Positions 31,776 to 43,105 of a stretch of DNA of 64,000 nt are shown here, in pieces. The notes beneath the pieces were generated by a model. That model was not told the origin of the DNA, ran no database searches, and saw nothing but the letters and a program-made list of their open reading frames with translations. The first letter of the stretch is position 1. Each line of letters opens with the position of its first letter. Both the position numbers and the translations under genes were made by a program. Location: contig CACRXP010000016.1 in assembly GCA_902702965.1 (NCBI GenBank), forward strand, positions 1,420,424 through 1,484,423. Reading direction: 5' to 3'. The stretch comes from Spirometra erinaceieuropaei. Its lineage: Eukaryota > Platyhelminthes > Cestoda > Diphyllobothriidea > Diphyllobothriidae.

Positions 31776-33379
31776 TTTGTCGGTAATATCATTCTGCATT
31801 TCTGACTGGCTTTTAGTTGTGAGAAAGATTGAGCTATTCCGTTAATCGGCAGCCTTCTTAGTCATGACTTCTGGCGCTTTGTAACAAATTAAAATAAGCC
31901 GGGTTTTTTAAGATGACGAATGCCCTGATTTACCCTGAGGATGAATTCTCAACGTCTGACTAAAATTACACGTCACCTTCGGTCTATTCTGGGGATTCTG
32001 TGGCAGTCCTTGCCTCCTTGTTCTCCGCCGCTTTGTCACGCTTCGCACCCGTCCGCCTCACACACCCTGTCGATCTGCTGCCGCGACGCGCGAGGGTTAT
32101 CACTAGCCTCGCGAGGGGCCGAGTTCAATCAGCATTGCCCCTTTTCTGATTGGCTGGCAGACACTGAGGCAGAGCGAAGGGCACACAGACACACTGGGGT
32201 GTAATCACCCCGACGGCGGACACGGAAAGCTGGCCTGGAGAGACCGCTTGCGGCGACTGCTTGTAGAGCTTCTTGTTTACACCTTTCATCAGCAGTAGAA
32301 GTTGTCCAACCCAATCCGTCTTCCTTGACTTCTGGTTTGGGAACCTTTGTCTTGTCGATCATACCATCGCGACAACGGTTAACCTTGGTCGTGGAAATGG
32401 AGATTTTTCGGGAGGCACGTCAGGGGAAGGAGCCGCGTTCATGGCGATAGGCTTATTCAACGTCCAGAGTCAAGCTAACGCCCCGAACGGGGGTTTGCGG
32501 CTTTATAACCCAATTTATAATCAACTTGAACTGGGATCGTCAGATTTTGACCGCATCGGCAAACCACTAAACACAAACACCTGCATTAGTAAACCGCTTT
32601 TGTTATTCTGCTGTCAGTAGTCTATCTTGCCGCTGGCTGGCAACCAAAATTCAATTTGACGCAGGCGGCCAAGGAATGCCTCTTATGAGCGTAGGATGGG
32701 GTCACCTGGTCGGATGGCAACCGTCCCCTCCGAAGTGCCACCTAGGTGTAACAGGCCCTGAAGGTATTTTGTTACTGCGCAGGCGCAAGAGCAGTCCGAT
32801 GCTTGGCTTTTCATTTCGAGGGCTTTGAGTTCGCAGGCGTTGAATAGCTATGGCGTCTCCTATCTCACAGCCTTGTCTCTAATTGGACAGGACATTTGGA
32901 GAATGGTCTTTATGGGTTTTTTTGCCGTTCACATGATGGCCAAAGTCAACCGAATGGATCAGGACGGAAGGGGAGAATATATTTTTCTTGGCAGTTATTT
33001 CATCATAGTAGATCCCCCCTCGAGACAGTGCGCTTCATCTAAAATTTATTCAGGGTGCAGCTATCGTGCACTTTTGGTTGGGCGGCGAAGCAGGCTTTGC
33101 CTACTCTGATACTGAATTATGGGAGATCTTCTAGTGCCCTGTCCAACACTTCTTTAAATTAAATTCTATAGCAACTTTGCCGAATTGCCTTGTGTTCAGC
33201 AAATCCTCCAAACACTAACATGAATCCTTCATTTGCCTACAGCGATCGTTTTTCGGCCAAATTTGTGGCCTGCATATATAACTTGGGTAAAGCTGCAAAG
33301 TAAACTAGTCGGGATCATACTCGCGAGTCAGATCCTGAACAGTGGCCTGTATATTTCGAATTCGAGGTGTATGCATAAA
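31776..33379. other. No feature recognised
   Basis: About 1.6 kb with no exon, RNA gene or repeat I can name. The open frame at 32273-32620 has no known motif. Confidence 0.5.
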
Positions 33380-33620
33380 TGAAGAAGAAGAAGAGTCGAT
33401 CACCGGAACACTTTGTTTATTGTCCTGAGCTTTCAGACTCGTGCAGGATTCCATCGTCAGAGGAAGTAGCAGCAACAGAACAAACGACAGTTATAAGGCA
33501 TGTAGGCCCATCATCGACCGGCGACGCAAGACTGGAGTTGACTGCGTAGTCTGCGTTTCATACGTTCCCTGAAGCTTGCTGATGCAAACCCCCATGTTAT
33601 TATAAAGGGGCTTCTACTGC
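33380..33620 (-). repeat. Retroposon-like tail with a hammerhead-like motif
   Basis: On the reverse strand CTGACGA (33460-33454) is followed by a short imperfect stem and GAAAG (33434-33430), then ACAATAAAC and finally a CTTCTTCTTCTTC tract (near 33380). This is the same order as in the 251-bp insertion at 59843-60093. The upstream limit is not defined. Confidence 0.45.
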
Positions 33621-34119
33621 CCACGGAGAACTGCAGAAGAGTGGAATCCCGGGGCCGACATTTTGCTATATCAATAGCCGTGCGAATGTCTCAGGAATTA
33701 GCAGAATTAAGAACTGTCTAAAAATCGATACATTCGATTTCTTCAAGTGGCATATTTTAAGAATAGGTAATTTCCTACAAAATACACATAGTGAATGAGT
33801 GTTCATAATTTTCTATAAGACCGAGTCGGGTTTATACGCTGATTGAATATCATTGGAAAAAAGCGTTACGCAAGCTGCGTGATAACTGCGAGTGTTGTTT
33901 ACAACGGTAGATGAGAACGTACTTAGTCAAAAGCTTTGAAGGCACCGCCGACAAAATTGATTTGAGTGTTTTTTTCCTAGTTTCTCCGGTTCACAGCTTC
34001 ATCGAGGTGACAATAAGGCAAAAACTGGGCCGACGAATCGGTGTGTGCTCACACCTCATTGAATAAATACCCGATCTGCAGCGACAGAGAATGGCAGGTG
34101 GCGAGGCACTGGAAAATTT
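33621..34119. other. No feature recognised
   Basis: AT-rich, no exon or named repeat. Confidence 0.5.
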
Positions 34120-34395
34120 CTGTTCGATGAGATGCCTATGAACCACCTGGCAGAGCCTAAAGGTAACCCAGATGCGACCCTGGCACTGCCGATCATTGCT
34201 GCCCACACTGGCCTCACACCTCCACCTCACGCATCGGCCTGGTCGGTCGCTTGCGGATCCATCGCAGAGAGACTGGCAAACCAGTGTCTGAAGCACCAAC
34301 CTAACCTCGCCGCATCCGCCTCAAATGCCATCGCACATTCAACTACCGCATGGGCCTATTAGGACACATGCGCATTCACGAAAACCTTTGGTAGT
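34120..34395 (+). pseudogene. LINE zinc-finger tail fragment
   Basis: A + strand frame with interruptions shows the finger pair seen at 37.9-39.3 kb: SRIGLVGRLRIHRRETG, then RTFNYRMGLLGHMRIHE. First cysteines are partly lost. It is a decayed copy of the zinc-finger tail of the LINE described at 56223-57830. Confidence 0.7.
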
Positions 34396-34975
34396 AAACC
34401 GCCGACTACGCCACACCATCATGCCCCCTCTCCCGTCAGCACCCGCACCTCGCAACAACATCACCAATCGCAAACACCCAATCGCTATCTCGCACGCAAG
34501 TGGAAAGTGTACCTCTTGGCTCCTTCTCCATGCGGCTCCTCTGTTGCATGCGTGACTCGAGTCTGGGACTTTAGCGGTGCGCCACGCACCGTGACTTGGA
34601 AGGCTGACGAATGACGCCCTAAACCAGTCCATGCAGTCTGCCCAGTTGTGTAGAGTGGCGGAATAGTGGGCTGAGAGCCAGGCTGTCGTGGCTTTGTCTT
34701 AATTGGTCTGTGTCACTCCCACGCATACGAGGAGTGTCTGTGGTAGTGCCTCTAAGTCGTCGACTGTTTGGTTACCCAGCCAGACAAATGCAGGCTGCGT
34801 TTGGTCCTTCTGGGCCTAAATGTCTGTAAGCGTCTGCTGCGGTATGGTCCTCACAGCCTGGCTGTTCGCTGGCAGTTCACTGACACCCACTTGCCTTCCG
34901 GCAGATGCGCTTGCGCTCCCGCTCGCTATACAGGTCGTGAACATGGCTGCTCAGTCAACCTCGTCTTTCTGACCC
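34396..34975. other. Unassigned repeat-like DNA
   Basis: 34500-34560 resembles 52690-52780 on the opposite strand (CTCCTTCTCCATGCGGCTCCT). 34640-34720 resembles repeat B. No gene is seen. Confidence 0.4.
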
Positions 34976-35260
34976 ATTGTTGTTCTGTTATTGGCAAAAA
35001 TCCTGGTCAAGTGTTTGTTGTGGACCACCAGGGAGTGTGAAGTGGGGCGCCAAGGTGAGGGTTCGACTGTGCCGTCCACCCATGTCCTCCCCCCGCCTCC
35101 GGTCTTCTCAAACTTGTCTTGACACAGGGCCCAGGTGGGAGAGAGAGTGCGATAGATGCTGCGCAAGTCTGCAGTTACTACAAACGAAGCCGTCCTTAAT
35201 CACAATGCCTGATTCGCCTTGCTGTGGAGCACAAGGTGGACATCGTTGTTAAGGACAGCC
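34976..35260 (-). repeat. Repeat A, partial copy
   Basis: Reverse-strand landmarks: GATGTCCACCTTGTGCTCCA, GACTTGCGCAGCATCTATCG, CCTGGGCCCTGTGTCAAGAC, GAAGACCGGAGG, then CCTGGTGGTCCACAACAA. Confidence 0.75.
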
Positions 35261-35404
35261 CAACTGCCGTGTGCACATGTTTGTGTTTTGGAGAAGGATG
35301 CTCTAAAATCTCTCCAAAAGGACTGCATGTTAACCTGGAGGTACTAGCCTAGAACAGACCGGCCAGCAGCCACCTACGAAGCAACATCACCACTCAATCC
35401 CACC

Positions 35405-35590
35405 CAATGTGCCCACGTTGTCAACAAACATTCCGCGCGCGGATCGGCCTCGTCGGTCACCTTCGGACTCAGAACATCAACCGCCCAACAACTGTACCTG
35501 CTGCCCCCGCGACCGCCCCTGCTTCACCCCCGCACCAACCACTACGCACCTACCGTCACCAGCTGTTGGTTAAGGTTATGACTGACGGAA
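35405..35590 (+). pseudogene. LINE C2HC finger fragment
   Basis: The frame reads CPRCQQTFRARIGLVGHLRT, the first finger of the LINE tail, followed by a Pro/Ala/Thr-rich spacer. The usual final Cys is replaced (TQNIN), so this copy lacks the fourth ligand. Its frame opens from 35407. Confidence 0.7.
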
Positions 35591-35599
35591 GGAGGACAG

Positions 35600-36834
35600 A
35601 ATGAGCCCGGAGCGGCAGTCAGCAGTTGCAGTGGCGTCGACGTAGGGGCATCACTTCCGTTGGCGATCATCAATCACCCTAACGACGTGACCGCTCCATC
35701 CAAGCCGATTTGTCACAGTTGTGAAAAGATATAGGCCTACCGGTAGATTTAATGACTTCAATATCCCAGACCCATTCTTGGCACTCTGATGTTACTATTC
35801 TCGGAAGACGGCACAAGAACTTGGTCTTGATAAATTGCACAAGTCTCCACGCTGTAGGGATGCGCTGTCGTAACTACAACCATGGACACCCTCAGTCTAA
35901 TGAGGAGGAGAGAAGGCCCGATGATTCGCTAATGAGGCTATTGAGGTCAGGCTAGCCTTGGATATTCTCTATCCGTGTTGACGCTTCTTGGGGCGATACC
36001 TCTGCGACGATAAGGTGATTGGCGTAGATAATGAGGAACATTAGCGATCACATTCTTCAGTGGGTGTCGGCTGATTAATTACATCTGTTTTCGGCATCAT
36101 TGGTAAGGATAGCCGAACTGCCATTTACAACCGTTCCGTCTGTGGCTGGTGCAATCAGATATGCGGAGGTCCAGATATCGGTCCACGTCCGTTTCAGCTG
36201 TTGCGCTTTGTGCACGGATGCTGACGTCTTGAAAACCATTTATCTTGGTCTTGGAGATCTACTTGGTGACGCACATAAGACGGATGTCAGGTAACTTCAT
36301 GCCAACTGAATTCAGCTGATGTCGACTGATGGCTACACTCCAAGATAAGGAGGCCGTCAACTTTGTAGAGCGAGGACAACGCCGTTCTGCTTCGCGGTTC
36401 TGAAGTGAGTCCACCATCTGCGGTGGTGTTGCCTGACCAGCAGCGTCAATCCTCCAGTGTTATTTCCCATCTCGGAATTTTTTTAGATTTGCAAGTGTTG
36501 TGTGGGAACCTGACTCTCATTTCTTGGTGTGTTTCCTGTCGCTTCCGTGCTGCTATGATCCCGTCGCTCGTTTCATGCTGTGTCCGGAACCTGCCTTTAG
36601 TCCCCGTTTTGGTGACGGCCATCATGGCCGTGTCTGACGTCCTTGTTCAGAGCCTTATTGAGTCAAGGTCACTCACCTTCGCAGTGAGCGGTTCCATGCC
36701 CGCTAACCACTCGATCGATTTCAACTCGGACGCCTGTGCGACCACATAGTCGCAGCTGCCCATGCGCCACCTGAACTCAACACCCCCCCTGAGAAGGCAA
36801 CACAAGCCACTTGAACACCAGCCCTCAACAAATC
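35600..36834. other. No feature recognised
   Basis: Apart from a short palindrome-family match at 35560-35620, I see no exon or named repeat here. Confidence 0.5.
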
Positions 36835-36836
36835 AA

Positions 36837-37340
36837 CACACACACACACACACGACGACGACGACAGTTCGTCCGTCGATTTCGACGATGACCACCGTGT
36901 GCCCCACAGACTGCATTGTGGGAGCAGGGACGGTGACTTACGCAGGGGTTTATAGTGCCAGTAGACTTGCGTAGCATCTACCTACACTCTCTCCTCCTCC
37001 CCCGCCTGGGCCCGATGTCAAGACAGAGTCAAGAAGACCGGAGACGAGGGAGGCCGCAGGTGGATGGCTCGGACGGATCCTCACCTTGGCGTTCCACCAC
37101 ACCCCCTGGTCCACACAACAAATGACCAGGATTTCAACCAACAACAGAGATTTGGAGGCTGGCACGGCCGAAGCCGCACCTGGGCGTGCCGCCAACGCCT
37201 GGCTCGGATCCCACACTGTGATGGGAATGCCATAAAGGCCACATTAAAAAGGAGCCATTGCAGCCTGACTCTCAGACCGCCTCCCGTGAAAGAGGAGGTC
37301 CAAGGTACCCCGTCAGTTAGCAACCTTCCAAGCCACGGCT
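36837..37340 (+). repeat. Repeat A plus repeat B composite
   Basis: It starts with a CA run (36837-36853) and ACGACGACGACAGTTCGTC, then TTTCGACGATGACCACCGTG, the CT-rich box, CAAGACAGAGTCAAGAAGAC and CCTGGTCCACACAACAAATG. After about 37200 it continues as repeat B (CATTGCAGCCTGACTCTCAG, CCGTCAGTTAGCAACCTTCC). The same A-B junction occurs antisense at 22540-22990. Confidence 0.8.
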
Positions 37341-37900
37341 TTTAGCGCACCGTGATAGCTTCAAGCGCGTCAGATTGATTATAGTGAGGAGAAAGTGCGC
37401 TGAGTCGTCGACCTCACTCTCCCTTCCCACTCCCACACCCCAGCCGCTGTCCGAGCCGGTCAGCAGACTGGGAATGGGCGCGCTGGCTGACATGGTCGAC
37501 TGACCATGCCTGCGCGCGTCACAGCACGACCTGGCCCCCCATACACACACAAACACCAGGATTTCACACAACGGGGGTAGAACGGCGTGTCTCCCACTTG
37601 CGTGAGAGTGCCGTGGAAGGTGCTGTTTCAGCCCGTCCCCAGCCCACCGGTCCGCCACTATACACAACACACACACACAACGTGACGAACTGCGTGAGCC
37701 GAGAGCGGGCCTCAATCAGCAACCTTCCTATCCACGACGCTTGACGTGTCGGGATAGTCTCGGACACAAGTCACCCGTGCAGCTGAAGCCGCATGGAGAC
37801 CGAGTCGAGATGCACACTTCCCACTTGCGTTGGAGGCGGCAGTCGAGTGCATGAGGTGTGTGAGTGTTGATGTCTGGTGGGGTGATGGTGTTAGAAGGTA
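37341..37900. other. Unassigned repeat-like DNA
   Basis: 37490-37620 resembles 52600-52780 (both have ACACAAACACCAGGATTT-like and CCCACTT(G/A)CGTGAGAG sequences), so a further dispersed repeat is likely. No gene is seen. Confidence 0.4.
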
Positions 37901-37936
37901 GGGAGTGAGGGAATGTGTGGTGTGACCGGCGGTTGT

Positions 37937-39348
37937 CTACCGCAGGTCGTTGTGGATGCGCATGTGGCGGAATAGACCCATGCGATGTGTGAAGGTGCGA
38001 GGGCAGTGTGGGCAGTGGAGGCGAGTGCGGTGGGTGTAGGTTGGTGCTCCAGGCACTGGTTCGCCAGTCTCTGTGCGATGGATTCGCAAGTGACCCACCA
38101 GGCCGATGCGTGAGGTGAAGGTGCGTGGACAATGTGGGCATGAGAGGTCGGCGGTGTCGGTGTCAGCTGAAGAGGAAGCGGTGGTGTTGGTGGTGGTGGT
38201 GGTCGGCGCGTGTGACGGTGGAGCGAGGGTGGGTCTGGGCGTGGTGGATATGTTGGATGTCGTGGCTGTATCGGAATTGTGGTCAATTCCGCTCTCGTGG
38301 ATGCGCATGTGGCCGAATAGACCCATGCGATGCGTGAAGGTGCGAGGGCAGTGTGGGCAGTGGAGGCGAGTGTGGTGAGTGTAAGTTGGTGCTCCAGGCA
38401 CTGGTTCGCCAGTCTCTGTGCGATGGATTCGCAAGTGACCGACCAGGCCGATGCGTGAAGTGAAGGTGCGATCGCAGTGAGGGCAGATGTAGCCGTGGCC
38501 CTCACGTCGGACGATGGAGGTTGCAGGGGTTGTGCCTGTTGTTGTGTCAGGTTCGGCTGTGGTGAGGTCGTGGGCGACAGACGCCGAAGCGGCCGTCGTT
38601 GTGGCAGTGAAGGAGGAAGAGGAGGAGGAAGGGGAGGAGTGAGGGGTGGTAAGGTCGGTGGCGCCGATGTCGGCTGTGGAGTGGTTAGTGGGTGCGCAAT
38701 GTGATGGATTGGGAGTGGGGCTCGGCGGGGTGGGTGTGTCAAGGCTGCGGTCAATTCCGCTCTCGTGGATGCGCATGTGGCCGAATAGACCCATGCGATG
38801 AGTGAAGGTGCGAGGGCAGTGTGGGCAGTGGAGGCGAGTGCGGTGGGTGTAGGTTGGTGCTCCAGGCACTGGTTCACCAGTCTCTGTGCGATGGATTCGC
38901 AAGTGACCGACCAGGCCGATGCGAGAGGTGAAGGTGCGGTCGCAGTGAGGGCAGGTGTAGTCCTGATCCTCATCAGTGGTATCGGGAGGGGTGGGGGTGG
39001 TTGTGGTTGTTGTGTCGTGGTTGGCGATGTGTGAGACGGCAGCCTGAACGGCCTCCGCTGGGGCAGTGGAGAGGGTGGAGGACGACGAGGATGAAAGTGG
39101 TGGTGCAGGAGGAGTGTCAGAGTTAGTTGGCGGCAGAGAGGACGAGGAAGAGGCGGGCGGGGGAACGATGGCTGGAGCAGTTCGAGAGGTGCAGTTGATC
39201 CGAAGATGTCCAACAAGTCCGATTCGTGCCCGGAATGTCCGGTGGCATCGAGGACACGTAGGGAGAGGTTGTGCGGCGGCGTTGCGGACTGGGCGAAGTT
39301 GTGATTTGCGGGCTTCGCGTTTCACTTTGGCGGCGGCGATGCGGTTGG

Positions 39349-39351
<3 letters not shown>
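37937..39351 (-). CDS. Seven-finger C2H2 zinc-finger frame, LINE-derived
   Basis: The open reverse-strand frame (499 codons if counted from the ATG at 39436 inside repeat A) starts its recognisable part at 39351 with ESNRIAAAKVKREARKSQLR. Next comes a C2HC finger (CPRCHRTFRARIGLVGHLR, ending NC), then three near-identical finger pairs, CPHCDRTFTSRIGLVGHLRI-H and CPHCPRTFTHRMGLFGHMRI-H, joined by RTETGEPVPGAPTYTHRTRL. All six canonical fingers keep C-x2-C-x12-H-x3-H. Ser/Thr/Pro-rich spacers separate the pairs. The same linker and finger follow a reverse transcriptase at 56223-57830, so this is a 5'-truncated LINE tail. It may be an expressed, captured gene, but nothing here proves transcription. 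Confidence 0.75.
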
Positions 39352-39382
<31 letters not shown>

Positions 39383-39875
39383 CGACGACAGTTCGTCCGT
39401 CGATTTCGACGATGACCACCGTGTGCCCCACAGCACCAGCGGTGGGAGCAGAGACTGTGACTTGCGCAGGGGTTTATAATGCCAGTAGACTTGCGCTGCA
39501 TCTACCTACACTCTCTCCTCCTCCCCTGCCTGAGTCCGGTGTCAAGACAGAGTGAAGAAGACCGAGGACACGGGAGGCCGCAGGTGGATGGCTCGGACGG
39601 ATCCTCGCCTTGGCGCTCCACTCCGCGCCCCCTGGTCCACACAACAAATGACCAGGATTTTTGCCGCCACAACAATGAAGGGCGTGACAGTGAGTCCCAG
39701 TTTTGCAACGGCTGTCGACAACAGGACTGCCAGCGCACCCCGTCAATGTTGGCATTTGCTATTGCGCACAGATAGCGCCTGCCAGAATCCGATGTGGCCC
39801 CCGTGTTGGTCCAGCGCATCTAACACGTTGCCCGTTTAGAGGGTACAAATAAACACACACACACACACACACATT
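39352..39875 (+). repeat. Repeat A, best full-length copy, bounded by (CA)n
   Basis: A CA run (39352-39380), CGACGACGACAGTTCGTCCG, GATTTCGACGATGACCACCG, then CAGTAGACTTGCGCTGCATC, the CT-rich box, a TGTCAAGACAGAG tract, GACCAGGATTTTTGCCGCC, CTGCCAGAATCCGATGTGGC, and a closing AAATAAACACACAC run (to 39873). It has inserted at the exact 5' edge of the zinc-finger LINE fragment, supplying that frame's upstream ATG. Confidence 0.85.
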
Positions 39876-39879
39876 AGTT

Positions 39880-40112
39880 GAACGCCATGTCAGATTGCCC
39901 GAAAAGTCTACAAAAGAAGCTGCTACCACTGTCTAGAGGACTCTCAGGCAGGGTTGGATGCAGTCAGAGTGAATTCTGGCTTCGCCAGCGGCCACTGCCG
40001 ACTGAGGGGATAAATCGGGTTTCTGTATACGAAAAAATCTCATTTTAACGACTACCATCTTCTCCTACAACGCGGGATTTGAGCTGTTGAGTGTAGTGTT
40101 CGGAGTACACGA
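39880..40112. other. No feature recognised
   Basis: Spacer between repeat A and the fold-back element. Confidence 0.5.
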
Positions 40113-40114
40113 TA

Positions 40115-41102
40115 CAGGAGGTGGCTAACTCATGAAATGTCAACCGAAGTTCCGAAATGTGCTTTCGTTTCGAATAAATTAATTAAATATGCTTATAAAA
40201 GTAATCATCATGCAGCATTCTTCTATAATAATTCATTTACCTCAGGATGTCGGCTTTCGAAAAAACTTCTTTCCGGCTGCACGCGAAAAACATACTCTGC
40301 AAAAATGACTACTTATGTGACATGCTTTTTTCATTGATTTTCGATGCCCTTAAATAGTTAATTATAGTCCATGGAAGCCATGCATGAAATATCCATTCTT
40401 TGACTCATTCGGTAGAAAACCATGTATTATTCCAATTTTGTACTCGAAGGAAGGGTATAATACGGTTTTAAAAAGTTTCTAATTATGAGAACATTTGATA
40501 CTGTAAAATGACCGCTCATAGGACGTCATGTCTCTGCATTTAAAAATGGGGCTTGTAAATTTAACAATATGGCTCAAATTCACTGCTAAATTTTATGAAT
40601 CCCATATGGTCTGCTCTTAATACTATAGAGAAATGTATGATTTTTCGCACGCGAAAAAGATGTGGCTTGCAATTTTTAAACCTTGAATGCAAGTATAACT
40701 GCATGTCGGGTTCAAAATTATTCGGGAATTGAAAAAGTTTTGAAAACCGAATTATACCGTTCCTTTAGGTATAGAATAGGAATAATACATAACTTTCTAT
40801 CGAATGAGTAATAGAATGGATATTTTATGCATGTCTTCCATGAAATATAATTGAAAATTTAAGGGCATCGAAAATCAATGAGAAAAGTGCATGCTACGTA
40901 AGTCGTCATTTATTACAGAGTGTGGTTTTCACACGCAGCCGGAAAGAAGTTTGTGCAAAAGCCGACACCTTGCAGTAACTGAATTATTATAGAATTATTC
41001 TGCACGATGATTATTTTTAAAACCCTTCTTGATTAATTTTTTTCGAAACGAAAACGCATTTCGGATTTTCGGTTGATATTTCATGAGTTAGACCACCTAC
41101 GG
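40115..41102. mobile_element. Mariner-like fold-back element, copy 1 (988 bp)
   Basis: The ends are inverted repeats of about 370 bp. The left runs CAGGAGGTGGCTAACTCATG and the right, complemented, CCGTAGGTGGTCTAACTCAT. TA dinucleotides flank both ends (40113-40114, 41103-41104), as expected for Tc1/mariner insertion. The ~240-bp centre is asymmetric. There is no transposase frame, so it would depend on a related autonomous element. The sequence is strongly AT-rich compared with its neighbours. Confidence 0.8.
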
Positions 41103-41107
41103 TAGAT

Positions 41108-41170
41108 CGACCGTCGCATCAGACGATGTCCACCGTGTGCTCCACGGTAGAGTAGGAGCAGAGATTATCT
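41108..41170 (+). repeat. Repeat A, 5' end only
   Basis: GACCGTCGCATCAGACGATG, TCCACCGTGTGCTCCACGG and GAGCAGAGATTATC. It abuts the right end of the fold-back element. Confidence 0.6.
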
Positions 41171-41815
41171 TTGTGGGAAGGAGGTTAGATTGTTCCTTAG
41201 GTGAGGATCACCATATTTGCAAACTTCTGCTTGAACCGGGGCAGTAATGGGGACGTTGCCGCAGGACGTCTTTTGCGCCGTCTGTATTGTCTCCTGCGGG
41301 GATGGCGAGTGATGAAGCTCGTCGTTAATCTGTTGGTGGCTTCTTCACAGACTCCGGACGGGGGACTGAGGACGTCCATAAAGTCATCGGTCCAACTCTC
41401 TGGAATCATCGGTTTTCCGACGCCATGGTTTTCCTGTCTGAATTGGTAGCTGCCATACTGCATTGGGCAGAGCATCGTAAACCGGCATGATGGGCACGAG
41501 GAAATTCGTGTACGCCCTTCCGTCTTGGCAAAATTTTTCCCGTTAGCCCCGTTCTCCCTGAATTGTGCTTTAGGGTCCCTTGAATTGTCGACCCATTACA
41601 TTTCGATGGGTTACGCGTTTCAATCACGTCGGGGTCACCGCACGTCCAATTGTAATGGGTCGACGACTTGAAGTTTCCAAAATCAAAATTAGACATGCGA
41701 ATCTCTCCGTACCATGTGATAGCAAAGTGGCCCGCACAGTATCAGCTAACACCACGCTGCTATCGAGATATTTTTTTAATTTATTAACGACATTAGAGAC
41801 GTTGACTTCAACGGC
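41171..41815. other. Upstream of the Penelope frame
   Basis: From about 41700 the sequence still resembles Penelope coding DNA (NDIRDVDFNGM directly before the open frame, with an in-frame TAA just upstream). Before that, 41570-41670 contains an inverted repeat (TCGACCCATTACATTTCGAT against complementary sequence ending GTAATGGGTCGACGA). Confidence 0.45.
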
Positions 41816-43105
41816 ATGATGATGTTCTCGCTGGACGTCTCATCACTTTTTACAAACGTTCCCGTTACCGAGACAGTTGAATACATATGTGAATTTCTAT
41901 CAAACAATTATCAAGAAATAAAAATTCCGACGAAGACACTCAAGGAATCATTACTAAGATGCACATTAAATGTGCAGTTTCTGTTTGACAACCAAGTCTA
42001 TAGACAAATAGACGGCGATACTATGGGCTCGCCTCTCAGACCTCCCCTAGCCGATGTCTTCATGAGCAAATTGAATAGATCCCAACTAAGCGATAACATC
42101 GAAAAGCTTACACATTACGGCCACTATACTGATGATATCTTTGCAACTGCCACAGCAGAAACCGACGCAGATACCCTCTTAAACGCTGCAAATCAGGCAC
42201 ATCCCCCTAGAAAATTCACTTTGGAGATCGAAACGGCCGGTTCGCTCCCTTTCTTAGATGTTCTTCTAAGCAGGAGACCTGACGGCAGTGTCCGAAGAAG
42301 CGTCCACCGGAAGACAACCTGGTCTGGACAGTACACGAACTTCGCTAGTTCCATACCCCTACAACAAAAACGAAATCGAGTCCGATGTTTAGCACAAAGG
42401 GCTAGAAAATGTTGCTCAAGGGGTAGCATCGAGGAGGGACTTAGAAAAATCCAGGACGCCCCTCGTGAAAACGGGTACCCGGACAGGTTTATTGCAAATA
42501 ATATTTCGGAACGACCAGTAAAACACTCCTCACTGACTGCCAGAAAGAAACCTCTGTTCCTTAAAGTCCCTTTTCAGGGGGACGCTGCGCGTGAACTCCT
42601 TGGGAGACTCCTTTATCAAGCTGTTTAGCGAACCTTCCCAGCAGCAAGGGTTCACGTATCCTTCTCTACTAACCTTATTTTACACGGAGAAGGTAAGGAT
42701 AAGTTGCCACCGCAGACCCCTTCAATGTGCGTCTATTTCTTCACTTGCTCCTGTAGAGCAGGCTATATTGGTCGCACGAGTCTGCGCTTATCCAAGAGAA
42801 TACGGGAACACCTCCCGGCATGGCTGAGAAAAGGCGAAACTAGGAGCATAAGCACCGCCATTCTCGCGCACGTTGTCGATTCCGGACATCGTGCGGACCT
42901 CAACGAAGCTTTTCGTGAGATCTATAAGGTCCCGTCAAGCTACCCTAAATCACTGGGACAGCGCCTGTTAGCAACAGCAGAGGCGGCCACTATCAGGTTG
43001 CGAAAACCAATCTTGTGCGCACAGAAGTACCGCGTTCAGGCACCGCGCCTACAGTGGTCGAAGGTCGACAATCGGCGCAAATCTCCCCGAGCCCTTCCGC
43101 TCTGA
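41816..43105 (+). pseudogene. Penelope-like element: reverse transcriptase plus GIY-YIG endonuclease
   Basis: A single frame runs 430 codons, broken only by one TAG (42626-42628). The RT part has motif A (FSLDVSSLFTNVP), motif B (GDTMGSPLRPPLADVFM) and motif C (HYTDDIF, both aspartates kept), then LPFLDVLLSRRPDGSVRRS. After the stop the same frame continues RTFPAARVHVSF to the endonuclease: CVYFFTCSCRAGYIGRT, LSKRIREHLPAWL, AHVVDSGH and SLGQRLLATAEAA. RT followed by GIY-YIG in this order defines Penelope-like elements. The N-terminal part of RT is missing (5' truncation). This is the best preserved of at least seven Penelope pieces in the window. Confidence 0.88.

Noticed and set aside
32273..32620. 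115-codon frame between SINE clusters
   Set aside because: No motif, no splice partner and ordinary background composition.
38106..39479. Gly/Val/Arg-rich frames on the + strand opposite the zinc-finger frame
   Set aside because: Shadow frames of the reverse-strand zinc-finger coding sequence.
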